Source: Apilactobacillus bombintestini
GTDB lineage: Bacteria; Bacillota; Bacilli; Lactobacillales; Lactobacillaceae
DNA length: 64,000 nt
Direction: 5' to 3'
Assembly (NCBI RefSeq): GCF_003627035.1
Contig: NZ_CP032626.1
Coordinates: 1,116,001-1,180,000 of the forward strand
Part shown: positions 40,411-50,400 of the stretch, piece after piece
Numbering within the stretch: position 1 is the first letter of the stretch
How the letters are laid out: the number at the start of each line of letters is the position of its first letter
The notes under the pieces: model-generated
Databases searched by the model: none
The model's input: only the letters and a program-made list of their open reading frames with translations
Told to the model about the DNA's origin: nothing
Position numbers and translations under genes: made by a program

Positions 40411-40574
40411 GTAATTGCCTCCTTTTTTTCCTCTACTATATTTATAAACTTTTAACCCAAAAAATGCAATGTTTTTGGGGCTTTATTTAACATTTAATAC
40501 TATCTCAGAATTTAAAATTACTTCTAACATGATATAATAGAAAATAACTATGTATTTTTGAAAAGGACGTTTAT

Positions 40575-41978
40575 ATGGCATATCCAAAAAGAAATCAACG
40601 ACGCCATTTCGACAATGTCGAAGTGCAAGTCGGTCAACAATTTAAAATGACCATTAAAAGAATGGGCATTAATGGTGAAGGAATTGGTTTTTATGAACAT
40701 AAACTAGTTTTTGTCACCGGCGCTTTTACTAACGAAAAAGTGGTAGCTGAAGTAACTCAAGTTCGCCCTAACTTTTTACGTGCCAAAGCAGTTAAGATTA
40801 ATCGCGTTTCCGATGATCGTGTAACACCACGTGATGACTATGCAGGTACAGTAGGTGGTTTCGAATTAGAATCACTATCCTACCCTGCTCAATTAAGATT
40901 CAAACGCGATCTTATCCAACAAGCTTTGGAAAAATTCCAACCACAAGGTTACAAGCATTTCAAGATTCGTTCCACTATGGGAATGGATGAACCTTATGGA
41001 TATCGTAACAAAGCACAATTCCCCGTTCGTGAAAAAGACGGTAAGGTAATTGCCGGACTATTTAAGGAAGGAACTCACGAATTAGTGGATCTTCCTACTT
41101 GTTCTGTACAATACCCTGCCACTATGAAGGTAATGAGAAAAATTGTGGAATTCATCCAAGAATTAAACATTCCGGTTTTCGATGAATCCAATCATTCCGG
41201 TATTATTAAAACCGTTATCGTCAGAGCGGCTCTAAATACCGATGATGTACAAGTAGTTTTCGTTACTAACACCCCTAAGTTTGTTAAAAAAGGCTTTATG
41301 TTAAAGAAAATCATGATGGAATTACCTGAAGTAACTTCCGTTATGCAAAACATTAACCCGGGTGATTCTCCATTAATCTGGGGAGACAAAACTGTGCATT
41401 TAGCTGGTAAAGCTACTATGACAGAAAAAATTAAGGGACTTAGTTTTGAACTATCCCCTCGTGCTTTCCTACAATTAAATTCCATTATGTTACCTCGTTT
41501 ATACGAAGTAGCTATTTCCGCTCTAGAATTAACTGGAAACGAAAAAATTGTGGATGCTTATTCCGGAGTAGGTACTATCGGACTTCCATTAGCTAAACAT
41601 GCTGAAGAAATTCGTGGTATGGATATTATTCCAGAAGCCGTAGAAGATGCTAACCAAAACGCTATTCATAATAAGATTCGTAATGCTCACTATGAAGTGG
41701 GTAAAGCCGAAGACTTATTACCAGAATGGTTAGCCGAAGGATTCAAACCCGATGCTATTATCGTGGATCCACCTCGTACTGGTCTAGATGACAAATTAAT
41801 CGAAGCTATTTTAAAGAGTGCTCCTGATAAATTTGTTTATGTATCTTGCAACCCATCTACTTTGGCTGCAGACCTAGTACCATTAACTCGTAAATATAAT
41901 GTGGACTTCATTCAACCTATTGATATGATGCCACAAACCCCACGTTGTGAAGCTGTGGTTAAATTCACTAAAAAATAA
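40575..41978 (+). CDS. rlmD: 23S rRNA (uracil-C5)-methyltransferase, RlmCD/RlmD type
   Basis: A 467-residue SAM-dependent RNA methyltransferase. N-terminal TRAM domain (about residues 15-75), central domain, SAM motif DAYSGVGTIGLPLA near residue 328, DPPRTGLD near 397, and the catalytic Cys in YVSCNPSTLAADL. In Bacillota one enzyme (RlmCD) modifies both U747 and U1939 (E. coli numbering), which may apply. The ATG follows AAAAGGACG. It lies between surface protein genes and appears to be ordinary core genome. Confidence 0.92.
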   Translation: MAYPKRNQRRHFDNVEVQVGQQFKMTIKRMGINGEGIGFYEHKLVFVTGAFTNEKVVAEVTQVRPNFLRAKAVKINRVSDDRVTPRDDYAGTVGGFELESLSYPAQLRFKRDLIQQALEKFQPQGYKHFKIRSTMGMDEPYGYRNKAQFPVREKDGKVIAGLFKEGTHELVDLPTCSVQYPATMKVMRKIVEFIQELNIPVFDESNHSGIIKTVIVRAALNTDDVQVVFVTNTPKFVKKGFMLKKIMMELPEVTSVMQNINPGDSPLIWGDKTVHLAGKATMTEKIKGLSFELSPRAFLQLNSIMLPRLYEVAISALELTGNEKIVDAYSGVGTIGLPLAKHAEEIRGMDIIPEAVEDANQNAIHNKIRNAHYEVGKAEDLLPEWLAEGFKPDAIIVDPPRTGLDDKLIEAILKSAPDKFVYVSCNPSTLAADLVPLTRKYNVDFIQPIDMMPQTPRCEAVVKFTKK

Positions 41979-42002
41979 TTAAGAAAGAAGGTTAAAGAAT
42001 CT

Positions 42003-42434
42003 ATGAATAATTTACCACCTATGCCTAAAATGATGGACTTAGTATTCTTAGTTAAACGTAACGGCGGTATCAGAATTGGAAGATTTGGTTTTTCCATTCT
42101 TTCCTTCTTATTGCATGCTATTGCACCTTTACTACGTAAAGATTACTACAATACTGCTTGCGTATTAGGAATTGATGCTTGCCTATACATGGCTATTCAT
42201 ATGTTTTTGCAATTAGTATTAAACATTGATCCAGCTATGACATTTGATCTTTCTTACTTTATTGGATCAATTATTTGGGGATTTTTCTACAATAATATGT
42301 ACATTGCCCATTTAGTAAAAATTGGTTATAAAGCAGTGGATAAAAATTCACAATCCACTATTCAAAAACATCATATTAAATGTGAAGTTACTGATTTAAC
42401 TTCCGAAGAAATTAATCGTCAAAGTCCTATTTAA
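42003..42434 (+). CDS. DUF2628-like small membrane protein
   Basis: A 143-residue protein with two or three hydrophobic segments (about residues 28-45, 55-75, 83-100). Text such as LSFLLHAIAPLLRKDYYNT and GFFYNNMYIAHLVKIGYKAV resembles DUF2628 proteins, which have a Trp/aromatic-rich inner part and are of unknown function. The ATG is 24 bases after rlmD, with GAAAGAAGG before, so it is probably co-transcribed. Confidence 0.65.
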   Translation: MNNLPPMPKMMDLVFLVKRNGGIRIGRFGFSILSFLLHAIAPLLRKDYYNTACVLGIDACLYMAIHMFLQLVLNIDPAMTFDLSYFIGSIIWGFFYNNMYIAHLVKIGYKAVDKNSQSTIQKHHIKCEVTDLTSEEINRQSPI

Positions 42435-42435
42435 A

Positions 42436-42469
42436 CAAAAAGGCCGTCACTTAGGTGACGGCCTTTTTT
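42436..42469 (+). terminator. Terminator of rlmD operon
   Basis: Stem AAAAAGGCCGTCAC / GTGACGGCCTTTTT with a short TTAG loop. Confidence 0.9.
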
Positions 42470-42488
42470 ATAGATTGTTAGGAGAAAT

Positions 42489-42528
42489 AAAACACGTCCA
42501 TGAATATAAATTCATGGGCGTATTTTTG
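42489..42528 (-). terminator. Terminator of the lysine-repeat surface protein gene
   Basis: Minus-strand stem CGCCCATGAATTT / AAATTCATGGACG region followed by T-rich sequence; it ends two bases from the stop codon at 42530. Confidence 0.75.
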
Positions 42529-42529
42529 A

Positions 42530-43822
42530 TTATTTAACTAAACGAACAAATGCTTTACTTGCAGTAACGTATTTACCATTAGTTAAGTGTAGACGGTAAG
42601 TCTTACCAGCGCGTACTACACGGTTGAAGACTAGACGTTTACCACGTTTTAAATTGTTCTTCTTGTATTTACCAGAACGGTCTTTGAAACTCTTAGTAGC
42701 ATGTTGGATAAGAGCTTTCTTAGCAACTACTTCATGTCTACCATTTAGACCTACGTAGTACTTAGGTGCTCTTCTCTTTGCTACATGTTTCTTAGCAACA
42801 CGCTTCTTGGCTACTTTTCTTACATGCTTCTTAACCACACGTTTCTTAGCAATCTTTTTAGCATGCTTCTTAACCACACGTTTCTTGGCAACCTTTTTAG
42901 CATGTTTCTTAACCACACGCTTCTTAGCTACTTTTCTTACATGTTTCTTGGCAACACGTTTCTTAGCTACCTTCTTAGCAGCTTTCTTACCTAAGAAAGG
43001 TTTTCTAGCAGCACGGTATGCAACCATGTTAGCTTGGCCAGCAACTGGCTTAGTGCTGTATGCAGAAATGTAGTATTGACCTCTTGGAGTTTGTACAAAG
43101 TATCTGAACTTGTTGTTTACACGGTTAACACCGATAACTTGTAATAGATCACCCTTGTAGAATAATCCGTTAACGTCACCGCTTAAGTCACCGTTAGCAT
43201 GTTCTGCTCCGGCACGAGTAGCTCTAACAATGAAGTTAGCCTTAACTTCAGCACGGCTACGTAATGCGTTGTAAACGCTCATGTTGTGACTGTCGTTTAC
43301 TGGAGTTGAGAAGTATGCTGATACGAATTCTTCAACGCCAGATTGGCTCTTAATAGCATATCTTAGACGGTTACCGCTCTTGTAAACCTTTAGTACTTGT
43401 AGTTGGTCACCTACTTTGTAAGATGAACCATCTTTGCTAGTTAGGTTTACATCGCTGTACATGAAACCATTATGAGTAGCAACTACAGTAAAACCAGGTT
43501 TTACTTCTGGTTTAGCTGGAGTAGTTGCTGGCTTATCAGCAGGCTTTGATGCTGTTTGAGGAGCATTTGATGTATTATTTGCTTGTTTAACATCACTACC
43601 CTTGTTATCTGAAACATTTTTTGGTTCTGAGTTTTTACCATTTGATGACTCACTTGCTTGTTTGGCATTATTACCATCAGTAGCTGGTACTTGTTTAGCA
43701 GTATTAGCTGTCTTAGCATTACTACCATCAGCAGCATTTGCCGCATAACTAGTTACACCTGAACCTAACGTTAGAGCTGCTAGAACGGCAGCTGTAACTA
43801 TTCCGTATCTTCTTAATTTCAT
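42530..43822 (-). CDS. Secreted surface protein with 12-residue lysine repeats
   Basis: A 430-residue protein. Signal peptide residues 1-28. Residues 30-105 are a polar Asn/Lys/Ala/Ser/Pro-rich linker. Two related domains of about 70-80 residues follow (about 108-180 and 190-265), each with a GFMYSDVNL or GDVNGLF segment and a VGDQLQVLKVYKSGNRLRYAI-like core, resembling SH3-like or SLAP-type wall-binding units. Residues about 276-350 are tandem 12-residue units of the type KKVAKKRVVKKH. The C-terminal 75 residues carry the RGKRLVFNRVVRAGKTYRL module ending YVTASKAFV, similar to the tails of two neighbours. No LPXTG. Electrostatic wall binding is inferred. Confidence 0.8.
   Translation of the reverse strand: MKLRRYGIVTAAVLAALTLGSGVTSYAANAADGSNAKTANTAKQVPATDGNNAKQASESSNGKNSEPKNVSDNKGSDVKQANNTSNAPQTASKPADKPATTPAKPEVKPGFTVVATHNGFMYSDVNLTSKDGSSYKVGDQLQVLKVYKSGNRLRYAIKSQSGVEEFVSAYFSTPVNDSHNMSVYNALRSRAEVKANFIVRATRAGAEHANGDLSGDVNGLFYKGDLLQVIGVNRVNNKFRYFVQTPRGQYYISAYSTKPVAGQANMVAYRAARKPFLGKKAAKKVAKKRVAKKHVRKVAKKRVVKKHAKKVAKKRVVKKHAKKIAKKRVVKKHVRKVAKKRVAKKHVAKRRAPKYYVGLNGRHEVVAKKALIQHATKSFKDRSGKYKKNNLKRGKRLVFNRVVRAGKTYRLHLTNGKYVTASKAFVRLVK
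42775..42995 (-). repeat. Tandem 36-base repeats encoding lysine-rich 12-mers
   Basis: Within the coding region a 36-base unit recurs about six times, for example the start of ACCACACGTTTCTT (plus strand) near 42834, 42870 and 42912. Units are close in DNA sequence, so copy number could vary between strains by slippage. This is coding DNA, not a CRISPR array. Confidence 0.8.
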
Positions 43823-43865
43823 ATTGATTAGCTCCTATAGTTTATTTAAATCACTATTTATAATA

Positions 43866-44102
43866 TTACTTTTTAATATTAAAAGCTAGTTCATCATCTT
43901 CACCGGTGTTTTCACTGTACTTGAATCCGGCATCGTTAAAGTAATGTTCTAGTTCCTTGTTGATATCGGTAATAGGACGGTTGTCTTCCTTTTGTTGGAA
44001 TACCTTAATGTCGTAGTCACTTGCATCAGTGTCCACGTTAACAAAATCGTATTCGATATCTACAGTATTTAAAATTTGTTGAATTAATTGTCTTTCAGTC
44101 AT
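43866..44102 (-). CDS. Hypothetical small acidic protein
   Basis: A 78-residue soluble, acidic protein without signal peptide or membrane segment. Predicted pattern is helix, strand, strand, helix, strand. I do not recognise it. A good ribosome site (AAAGGGGAAA) precedes the ATG at 44102. It is separated from the surface protein gene by 43 bases on the same strand and might be co-transcribed, but a link in function is not shown. Confidence 0.65.
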   Translation of the reverse strand: MTERQLIQQILNTVDIEYDFVNVDTDASDYDIKVFQQKEDNRPITDINKELEHYFNDAGFKYSENTGEDDELAFNIKK

Positions 44103-44181
44103 AATCTATTTCCCCTTTCAATCTTCCTATACTCTATTCTAATGCTAAATGCTGATTTTGTTAAAAAAATTTTACCTTTTC

Positions 44182-44196
44182 TTAAGATTTATTAAG
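44182..44196 (+). promoter_or_regulatory. TTAAG direct repeats upstream of gtfAB
   Basis: TTAAG at 44182-44186 and 44192-44196, a 10-base period. A similar pair with an 11-base period lies upstream of the serine-rich protein gene (51639-51654). Direct repeats of this spacing are typical targets of OmpR-family regulators. Candidate only. Confidence 0.35.
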
Positions 44197-44255
44197 ACGT
44201 TTTTTTGGTAGGATAAATAGTATAAAAATAACATCGTAAAGTGAGGTAGTTGGAT

Positions 44256-45893
44256 ATGTATTTTTTCTTAAATTCCAGCTTTAACGCTAAAAACTCAGGC
44301 ATCGAACATGCCCAATTAAAACGTGCCCAATTGTTCGAAAAATTTAACACCGATTACAAATTAGTTTTTCGTGATTGGAACCCCCTCTTACATCTTTATT
44401 TAAATGCTCACGGTATCGCTGATCAACATATCTTAAATGTGTTTGATTATTTCCAAGAAGCTCGTTATGTAAAACCTAAAACTATTCATCCCCGCGACAT
44501 CGATTTTGGTATCGCCCACTTAACTTATAAAAAAGATGAGCAAAATCATCGCGTGTTGGTGTATAACCAAAACACTTTAGTCGGCAGAATCAATGTCTTT
44601 ACCGAAGAAGATACTAAACCCAACATTGTAAAATCTGTGGAATTATTCGACGGTTTCTCAAATTTATATTGTGTAGATTTCTATGACTACCGTGGTTTTA
44701 AATCCTTATCACAATGGTATACGCCGGATAATCAAGTTGCTACTCAAACTTGGTACACACCCGCGGGTAGACCTGCTATAGAAAACTTTATGCGCTTAAA
44801 TGGCCAACAAAAGTTAGCGGAATCGGGTTATAAAACTATCGATGCTCACGGTACAGTTCGCCCTCATCTAAATAAAACCTCGCTACTTACCGAATTTTTA
44901 GAAGCTATCAACTTAAAATACTTCGATACTAAACAAGCTAATATCTACGTTTTAGATCGTGGTGATTTCTTCGAAGAAATTCTAACGGATTTAAATTCAC
45001 CTACTTACAGCGTGTTGCATTTACACAGTTCTCAAGCTGGTGATTCACAAAAAGCGGATACTTCGATTATGAATAACAACTATGAATATTCATTAACCGA
45101 CTTAAACCGCTATGATGCTATCGTAGCTTCCACCCATAAACAAAATGCGGATGTGCAAGCTCGTTTCCATCACCAAGTGGATGCCTTCACTATTCCAGTC
45201 GGGGTATTATCAGCTCGCGAATTAGAAACTACTAGAGTACCTATGAATAAACGTCGCCCACATAGCATGGTCATCACCGCCCGTGTATCACCAGAAAAAC
45301 AAATCGATAAAATCATCACTGCTATGGGAATGGCGAAAAAACAAGTTCCCGACATTAATTTAAATGTATATGGATATGTAGATCACTCCAATAATGATGC
45401 TGCTATAAAGCGTATCAACGCAGCCATTAAAAAATATGATTTACAAGATGCCGTTACTTTACATGACTACACTTTAGACGTGCCTAGCGTACAGGCTAAT
45501 GCACAAGTCTATCCCCTAGCTTCCGTTATGGAAGGCTTTAACTTAGCACTCATGGAAGCTCAATCTAACGGTGACGTCGGCATTACTTTCGATACTAACT
45601 ACGGTCCTAACGAATTAATCGTAGACCAAGAAAATGGTTACGTAGTGAAATACGATGACACCGAAGCTTTATCTAAGAAAATGGTCGAATTATTTACCCA
45701 CGACGACTTATTACAAGCTATGTCCGATAAAGCTTATGAACTATCACAACGTTATTCTTCTAAACAAGTTTGGCAAAAATGGCAACAACTTACTAACCGC
45801 GCCAACCAAGTTTGGCAAGATAAATTAAAAACCTATCGCGTCGATATTACTGACGGCTTAGAAGATATGGAACATGCACAGGAGGAGCATTAA
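44256..45893 (+). CDS. gtfA: GtfA-like glycosyltransferase (protein O-glycosylation or TagE type)
   Basis: A 545-residue GT4-family, GT-B fold enzyme. Start segment LNSSFNAKNSGIEHAQLKRA matches the acceptor-side N-terminus of GtfA/TarM proteins. A beta-rich insert with FYDYRGFKSLSQWYTPD (about 145-165) corresponds to the DUF1975 region. The C-terminal nucleotide-sugar domain has ARVSPEKQIDKII and EGFNLALMEAQ with the EX7E pair. In streptococci GtfA with GtfB adds the first GlcNAc to serine-rich adhesins; in Lactobacillus plantarum the related TagE5/E6 pair glycosylates secreted proteins. I start at ATG 44256 because GAGG is nine bases upstream; a TTG two codons earlier is too close. Stop overlaps gtfB. 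A teichoic acid glucosyltransferase is the alternative. Confidence 0.82.
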   Translation: MYFFLNSSFNAKNSGIEHAQLKRAQLFEKFNTDYKLVFRDWNPLLHLYLNAHGIADQHILNVFDYFQEARYVKPKTIHPRDIDFGIAHLTYKKDEQNHRVLVYNQNTLVGRINVFTEEDTKPNIVKSVELFDGFSNLYCVDFYDYRGFKSLSQWYTPDNQVATQTWYTPAGRPAIENFMRLNGQQKLAESGYKTIDAHGTVRPHLNKTSLLTEFLEAINLKYFDTKQANIYVLDRGDFFEEILTDLNSPTYSVLHLHSSQAGDSQKADTSIMNNNYEYSLTDLNRYDAIVASTHKQNADVQARFHHQVDAFTIPVGVLSARELETTRVPMNKRRPHSMVITARVSPEKQIDKIITAMGMAKKQVPDINLNVYGYVDHSNNDAAIKRINAAIKKYDLQDAVTLHDYTLDVPSVQANAQVYPLASVMEGFNLALMEAQSNGDVGITFDTNYGPNELIVDQENGYVVKYDDTEALSKKMVELFTHDDLLQAMSDKAYELSQRYSSKQVWQKWQQLTNRANQVWQDKLKTYRVDITDGLEDMEHAQEEH

Positions 45894-47401
45894 TGAAAAA
45901 GTTTTTATTTACTATCGACAATATTTTTACTTACAATTCCGGAACTGAATTATCCGTTATTAATCGTTTAAAATTATTCGCTAACTATCAATTAAAAGCC
46001 CAAATTGTAACGCGTAGTTTCAACCCCAGCTTGCATCAAGAAATGGAAAAATTTAACTTAACCACTCCCCAAGTGATCAATATGTACGATTACTTTCAAA
46101 ATGCGTTAAATATCCCCCGCACGCCACAATATCTTCGCTACGCTTCTCTAGTAGACAAACGTGAATACAAAATTCACGGCATCGATAATAATTCCGCCTA
46201 CATTGAAAAACTAGGCCAACGTTTCGCCAAAGTTTCTTACTTTCCACTAACTTTCGGCGAAATCGGCAATGTGGATTATTACGATAACTTCGGCAACATC
46301 ACCAGTCGTGATATGTATGACTATCGTGGTTTTAAATCTAAAACTATTTATTATCATCCCGATGGTAATATTGGCCACGAAGTTCTTTATTCAACTACCG
46401 GTATTCCGGTTATGCACATTACCCACATGAACATTGGCACACAATTAGCTACTACCATGTACAAGTTAGTTAATTTTCACGGCAAAGATTATCGTTTTAA
46501 CACCGAAAATGATTTATTCGCATTTTTCTTACAACAAATCACCGATAAACATACCGTCTTAATTAATGATCAACCCGCTTTAACGCCGGCTGTGGCGCAA
46601 GTTACTAAAACTACGTATAAATATCAATACCTACACAGCGTCCACACTGCCGAAAGTGAGTTACCTACCATTAGCGCACCGATTGCTTTTAACTTAGAAC
46701 CGTTATTTAATCATCACTTAGATGATTTCGCAGGCATTATCGTCGCCACAAAAGAACAAAAAGCCGATTTACAAAAGCGTTTTGCTAATCTAAACGTTAT
46801 CTGCATTGTCGATTTTGCACTCTTCCATATTCCCGACATCACCCCTGCCGTAAATAATCATAAAATTACGTACTGTGGTCGTATCTTCAACGATAAAAAC
46901 ATCATCGAATTGTTAACTATCATTCCCGCAATTCGTTTCACGGTGCCTGATATTCATCTAAACTTAGTAGGTTATTTTGAATCCGCGAAGTTCAAAGCCC
47001 AAATCGAAGCTATTATTAAACGATTAGATATCGAAAAAAACGTCAGCATATTAAATTATCAAACTGAAAAACCTAAAGCCGAGATCTTAAAAAACTCTCG
47101 TCTATTAGTCCAACCTTCCCTACATGAAGCCCTCGGCATTTCACTAGTGGAAGGCTTAAATTACGGCCTACCTGCCGTAGCCTTTGATGGTAATTACGGC
47201 TCGAGAAACGTCATTGTCGACGACGAAAACGGCTGCCTAGTTACTCCCGGCAACCCTGCCGATATGGCTAACCGCATCGCTAAAATCGTCTCTGACGATA
47301 CGGTTTATACTCGTTATCATAAACAAGCTCTCCGTCACGCCCATAACTTCGCTGCTAAGCAAGTTATCCAGCAATGGCAAGACTTCATTAAAGCTTTATA
47401 A
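45893..47401 (+). CDS. gtfB: GtfB-like partner glycosyltransferase
   Basis: A 502-residue GT-B protein paralogous to the upstream gene: MYDYRGFKSKTIYYHPDG (about 140-157) matches the same DUF1975-type insert, and the C-terminal half has YCGRIFNDKNIIELL and HEALGISLVEGLNYGLPAVAF. In the GtfA/GtfB system GtfB binds the protein acceptor and may itself be inactive; here the EX7E pair (E of HEALG to E of VEGL) is kept, so activity cannot be excluded. It is joined to gtfA by a TAATG overlap. It converges on the serine-rich surface protein gene. Codon use is richer in C-ending codons than the neighbours. Confidence 0.8.
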   Translation: MKKFLFTIDNIFTYNSGTELSVINRLKLFANYQLKAQIVTRSFNPSLHQEMEKFNLTTPQVINMYDYFQNALNIPRTPQYLRYASLVDKREYKIHGIDNNSAYIEKLGQRFAKVSYFPLTFGEIGNVDYYDNFGNITSRDMYDYRGFKSKTIYYHPDGNIGHEVLYSTTGIPVMHITHMNIGTQLATTMYKLVNFHGKDYRFNTENDLFAFFLQQITDKHTVLINDQPALTPAVAQVTKTTYKYQYLHSVHTAESELPTISAPIAFNLEPLFNHHLDDFAGIIVATKEQKADLQKRFANLNVICIVDFALFHIPDITPAVNNHKITYCGRIFNDKNIIELLTIIPAIRFTVPDIHLNLVGYFESAKFKAQIEAIIKRLDIEKNVSILNYQTEKPKAEILKNSRLLVQPSLHEALGISLVEGLNYGLPAVAFDGNYGSRNVIVDDENGCLVTPGNPADMANRIAKIVSDDTVYTRYHKQALRHAHNFAAKQVIQQWQDFIKAL

Positions 47402-47410
47402 AGCCCATCT

Positions 47411-47445
47411 AAAAAGCCCCCTATCTTTTGATAGGAGGCTTTTTT
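47411..47445. terminator. Bidirectional terminator between gtfB and the serine-rich protein gene
   Basis: Stem AAAAAGCCCCCTATC / GATAGGAGGCTTTTT with a short TTTT loop, T tracts on both strands. Confidence 0.88.
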
Positions 47446-47457
47446 AGTCGTTAGTTA

Positions 47458-50400
47458 TTATTTATATACGCGGACTACGTAAGTCTTGTTAGCAGTGAAG
47501 TATTGGCCTTTACCGATGTATAATCTAGTAACTTTGCCAGTCTTTACTATCTTTTTAACTTTAATGATCTTGCCACGTTTTAATTTTCTAACTTTAGTCT
47601 TCTTAGTGTATTTAGCTTTCTTGTGGACCCATCCACCGCCTTTTCTAATTACACGGTATTTCTTGATTGGACTTTGATCACGGTAGTATGCTTCATCGTA
47701 TCCAGAAGCGTTTACGTATTTCTTACCAATCTTGTATTGTAATTGTTTGTTTCGAACGTAGCGAACGTTTTGTACCTTGAAGGTCTTACCACGGCCACCG
47801 TTGTTCTTAGCAATGCGGTAAACGTAAGTTGGGTATTTAGAAGTTTCACTTAGTGTAGCGACAAATTTACGGTTAGCAGTTACGTATCTACCTGGTCCCA
47901 TGTATAGACGGGTAGTCTTGCCGTATTGCACTACTTTTTGCACTTTAATGTGAGAACCGTATGAAATTAGTTTCTTTTGGTTCTTGTTAGTAAAGGCTGC
48001 GGAACTGTGAATCCAAACGCCCTTAGTGTTTTTAACTACATATACTTTGTTCTTTTGTGTTACTGGGTAGAAGTTAAGTGATACCTTAGTTTGATCTAAT
48101 TGATCATTTGCACTTTGTAACTCGTTTTGTAGTTGTTCTCTTTCTTGTTTAGCTAATGCTTGTTCACTAGCAGCGGAGGCTTGTAGTGAAGCTTTCATAG
48201 CATCCATTTCACCTTGTAGGCTAGCTTGTTGAGATGCTAAAGCACTATCTAGACGACGCGCTTGCGCTAAGGAGTCTGCTACAGCTTGCGAACGTAAACT
48301 AGCTACTTCAGCAGCGTAGGAATCTAATGCTACTTGAATGTCTGGTTGAATATCATTTAACGCATCCGTTTGAATGAAGGATTCATTTGCAGCAGAAGCT
48401 TGTAGTGAACTAGCAAGTTCTTCCATCATAGCTTGAGCTTGTAGAGATGCGGCAGTAGCGTTATCTTCTAGAGATTTAATGTGTTCAGCAGCAGAGGCTT
48501 GTAGTGAAGCGATTTGTTGAGAACTGCGATCTTGAGCAGATTGGGCAGTATCCACTACTGCTTTAGACATTTGCACTACTTGATGGTTTAAGACATTAAT
48601 TTGTACGTTAGCGGAATCACTTAGGGATTGAGTAACTTGAGAAGCTTGGGCAACAGATGCTTTTAATTCATCGATATGTTGGGCAGCGGCTTGAGAAGCA
48701 GCGGCAGCAGATTGTTGAATATCTCTGATTTGTGTAGCAGCGGATAATTGTAAATGACGGAAAGTATCAGCTTGGGTGTCATTTACTGCTTGCATACTCT
48801 TTTCAGCATCGTTTGCGGATTGTTGTACATCTAGGATAGCTATTTCAGCTTCACTAGCTGCTTGTTGTGCAGAAGTTTGTAATTCATCAATGCGTTGGGC
48901 AGCGGCTTCAGAAGCTACGGCAGCGGATTGTTGAATATCTCTGATTTGTGTAGCGGCAGATAGTTGTAAATGACGGAAAGTATCAGCTTGGGCGTCATTT
49001 ACTGCTTGCATACTCTTTTCAGCGTCGTTTGCGGATTGTTGAACATCTAGAATGGCTACTTCAGCTTCGCTAGCTGCTTGTTGTGCAGAAGCTTGAAGAG
49101 AAGCAACTTGGGTAGATGCTACGGCGTTAGCTTCGCTTACTGCATGAGCAGCAGAAGCTTGTAAGCTAGCGATTTCTTCAACGGCAGCTTGGGAAGTACG
49201 TTTAGCAGATCCTTTAACGGAACTAATAGTATCTGCGGCAGAAGCCATTAGAGATGCGGCTTGTGCGGAAGCAGTTTGTACTCCTTGTGCCACAGTAGCT
49301 TGTAGACTAGCAGTCAATTCTTTAATGTAGTCATTCATGCTGTTTACTTGCGTACCCGCATGTGAGTGTTCTGCAGCAGCAGAGGCTTGTAGGGATGCCA
49401 ATTGCGCGGAGGCCAATTCTTGTGCTAAGGCAGCTTCACTTGCAGCAGAAGCTTGTAAAGAAGCTAATTCAGCAGCTGCGGCTTCAGAAGTTTGCTTAGC
49501 AGAAGCTTGTACAGAGAAGATTACATCGCGTGCAGAATCCATTAAAGACGCAGCTTGTAAACTGGCAGTTTCAGCATCTTTAGCCACTGTTGCTTGTAGA
49601 CTAGCGGTTAATTGCTTAATGTAGTCGCTCATGCTGTTTACTTGGTTGCCTGCTGCCGCAGAATCTTTAGCAGCAGAAGCTTGTAAGGCAGCAATTTGTT
49701 CAGCAGCAGCTTGGCTGTTACGTTGAATCATTTCAGAAGCTGATGCTTGTAAGGCAGCTGCTTGTTGAGAAATGATAGCTTTGTTAGCTTCCAAAGTAGC
49801 TTCAGCGGAAGCTTGTAAGGATTTAGCTAAGTTATCAGTATAACCAGTTAATCCATTAATCTTATCCGCAGTTTCTTTAGCATAACTAGCGGCTGATGCT
49901 AATAGATAAGAAATCCGATCAGCTGCGGCTTTGGATTCAGTTTGCGCAGAAGCTTGTAAGGAAGTAGTTACTTTATCAATGTTGCCAGTTACTCCCGAAA
50001 TTTGTCCTGCAGCTTCACTAGCAGCACGCGCAGCAGATTCTTGTAGAGAAGCAATTTGTGCAGAAGCTGCTAAAGAATCACTGGCTGCGGATTCTTGTAG
50101 TGCTTTAATAGCTGCACTAGCGGAGTTCGCTAATAATCTTACTTTTTTGGAAGTGCTGGTAATGTGGAAATCAAAGAGGGATGAAGTTACTGAGTTAGCA
50201 GCACTCTTGGCATCTTCAATAGCTTTAGCTACGGAAGCAGCCATATCCGCCTTAGATTTAGCAATCACTGCGGCAGCAGATTCGGAGTTTTTAGCAGCTA
50301 AGGAATCAGCTACTTCGGGTTTAGCAGAAACGGTAACTTCTAACGTACCGCTTTGGTTAGTACGAACTGTACTACTTACGTAATAGTTATCGGTATTTAG

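Noticed and set aside
42775-42995. Regularly spaced repeats that could suggest a CRISPR array
   Set aside because: Repeats are contiguous 36-base units in frame with a surface protein gene; there are no unique spacers and no cas genes.
49337-50383. Cysteine- and alanine-rich open frames opposite the serine-rich protein gene
   Set aside because: They arise because GCT/AGC-rich repeats leave the opposite strand open; no ribosome sites and no independent coding pattern.
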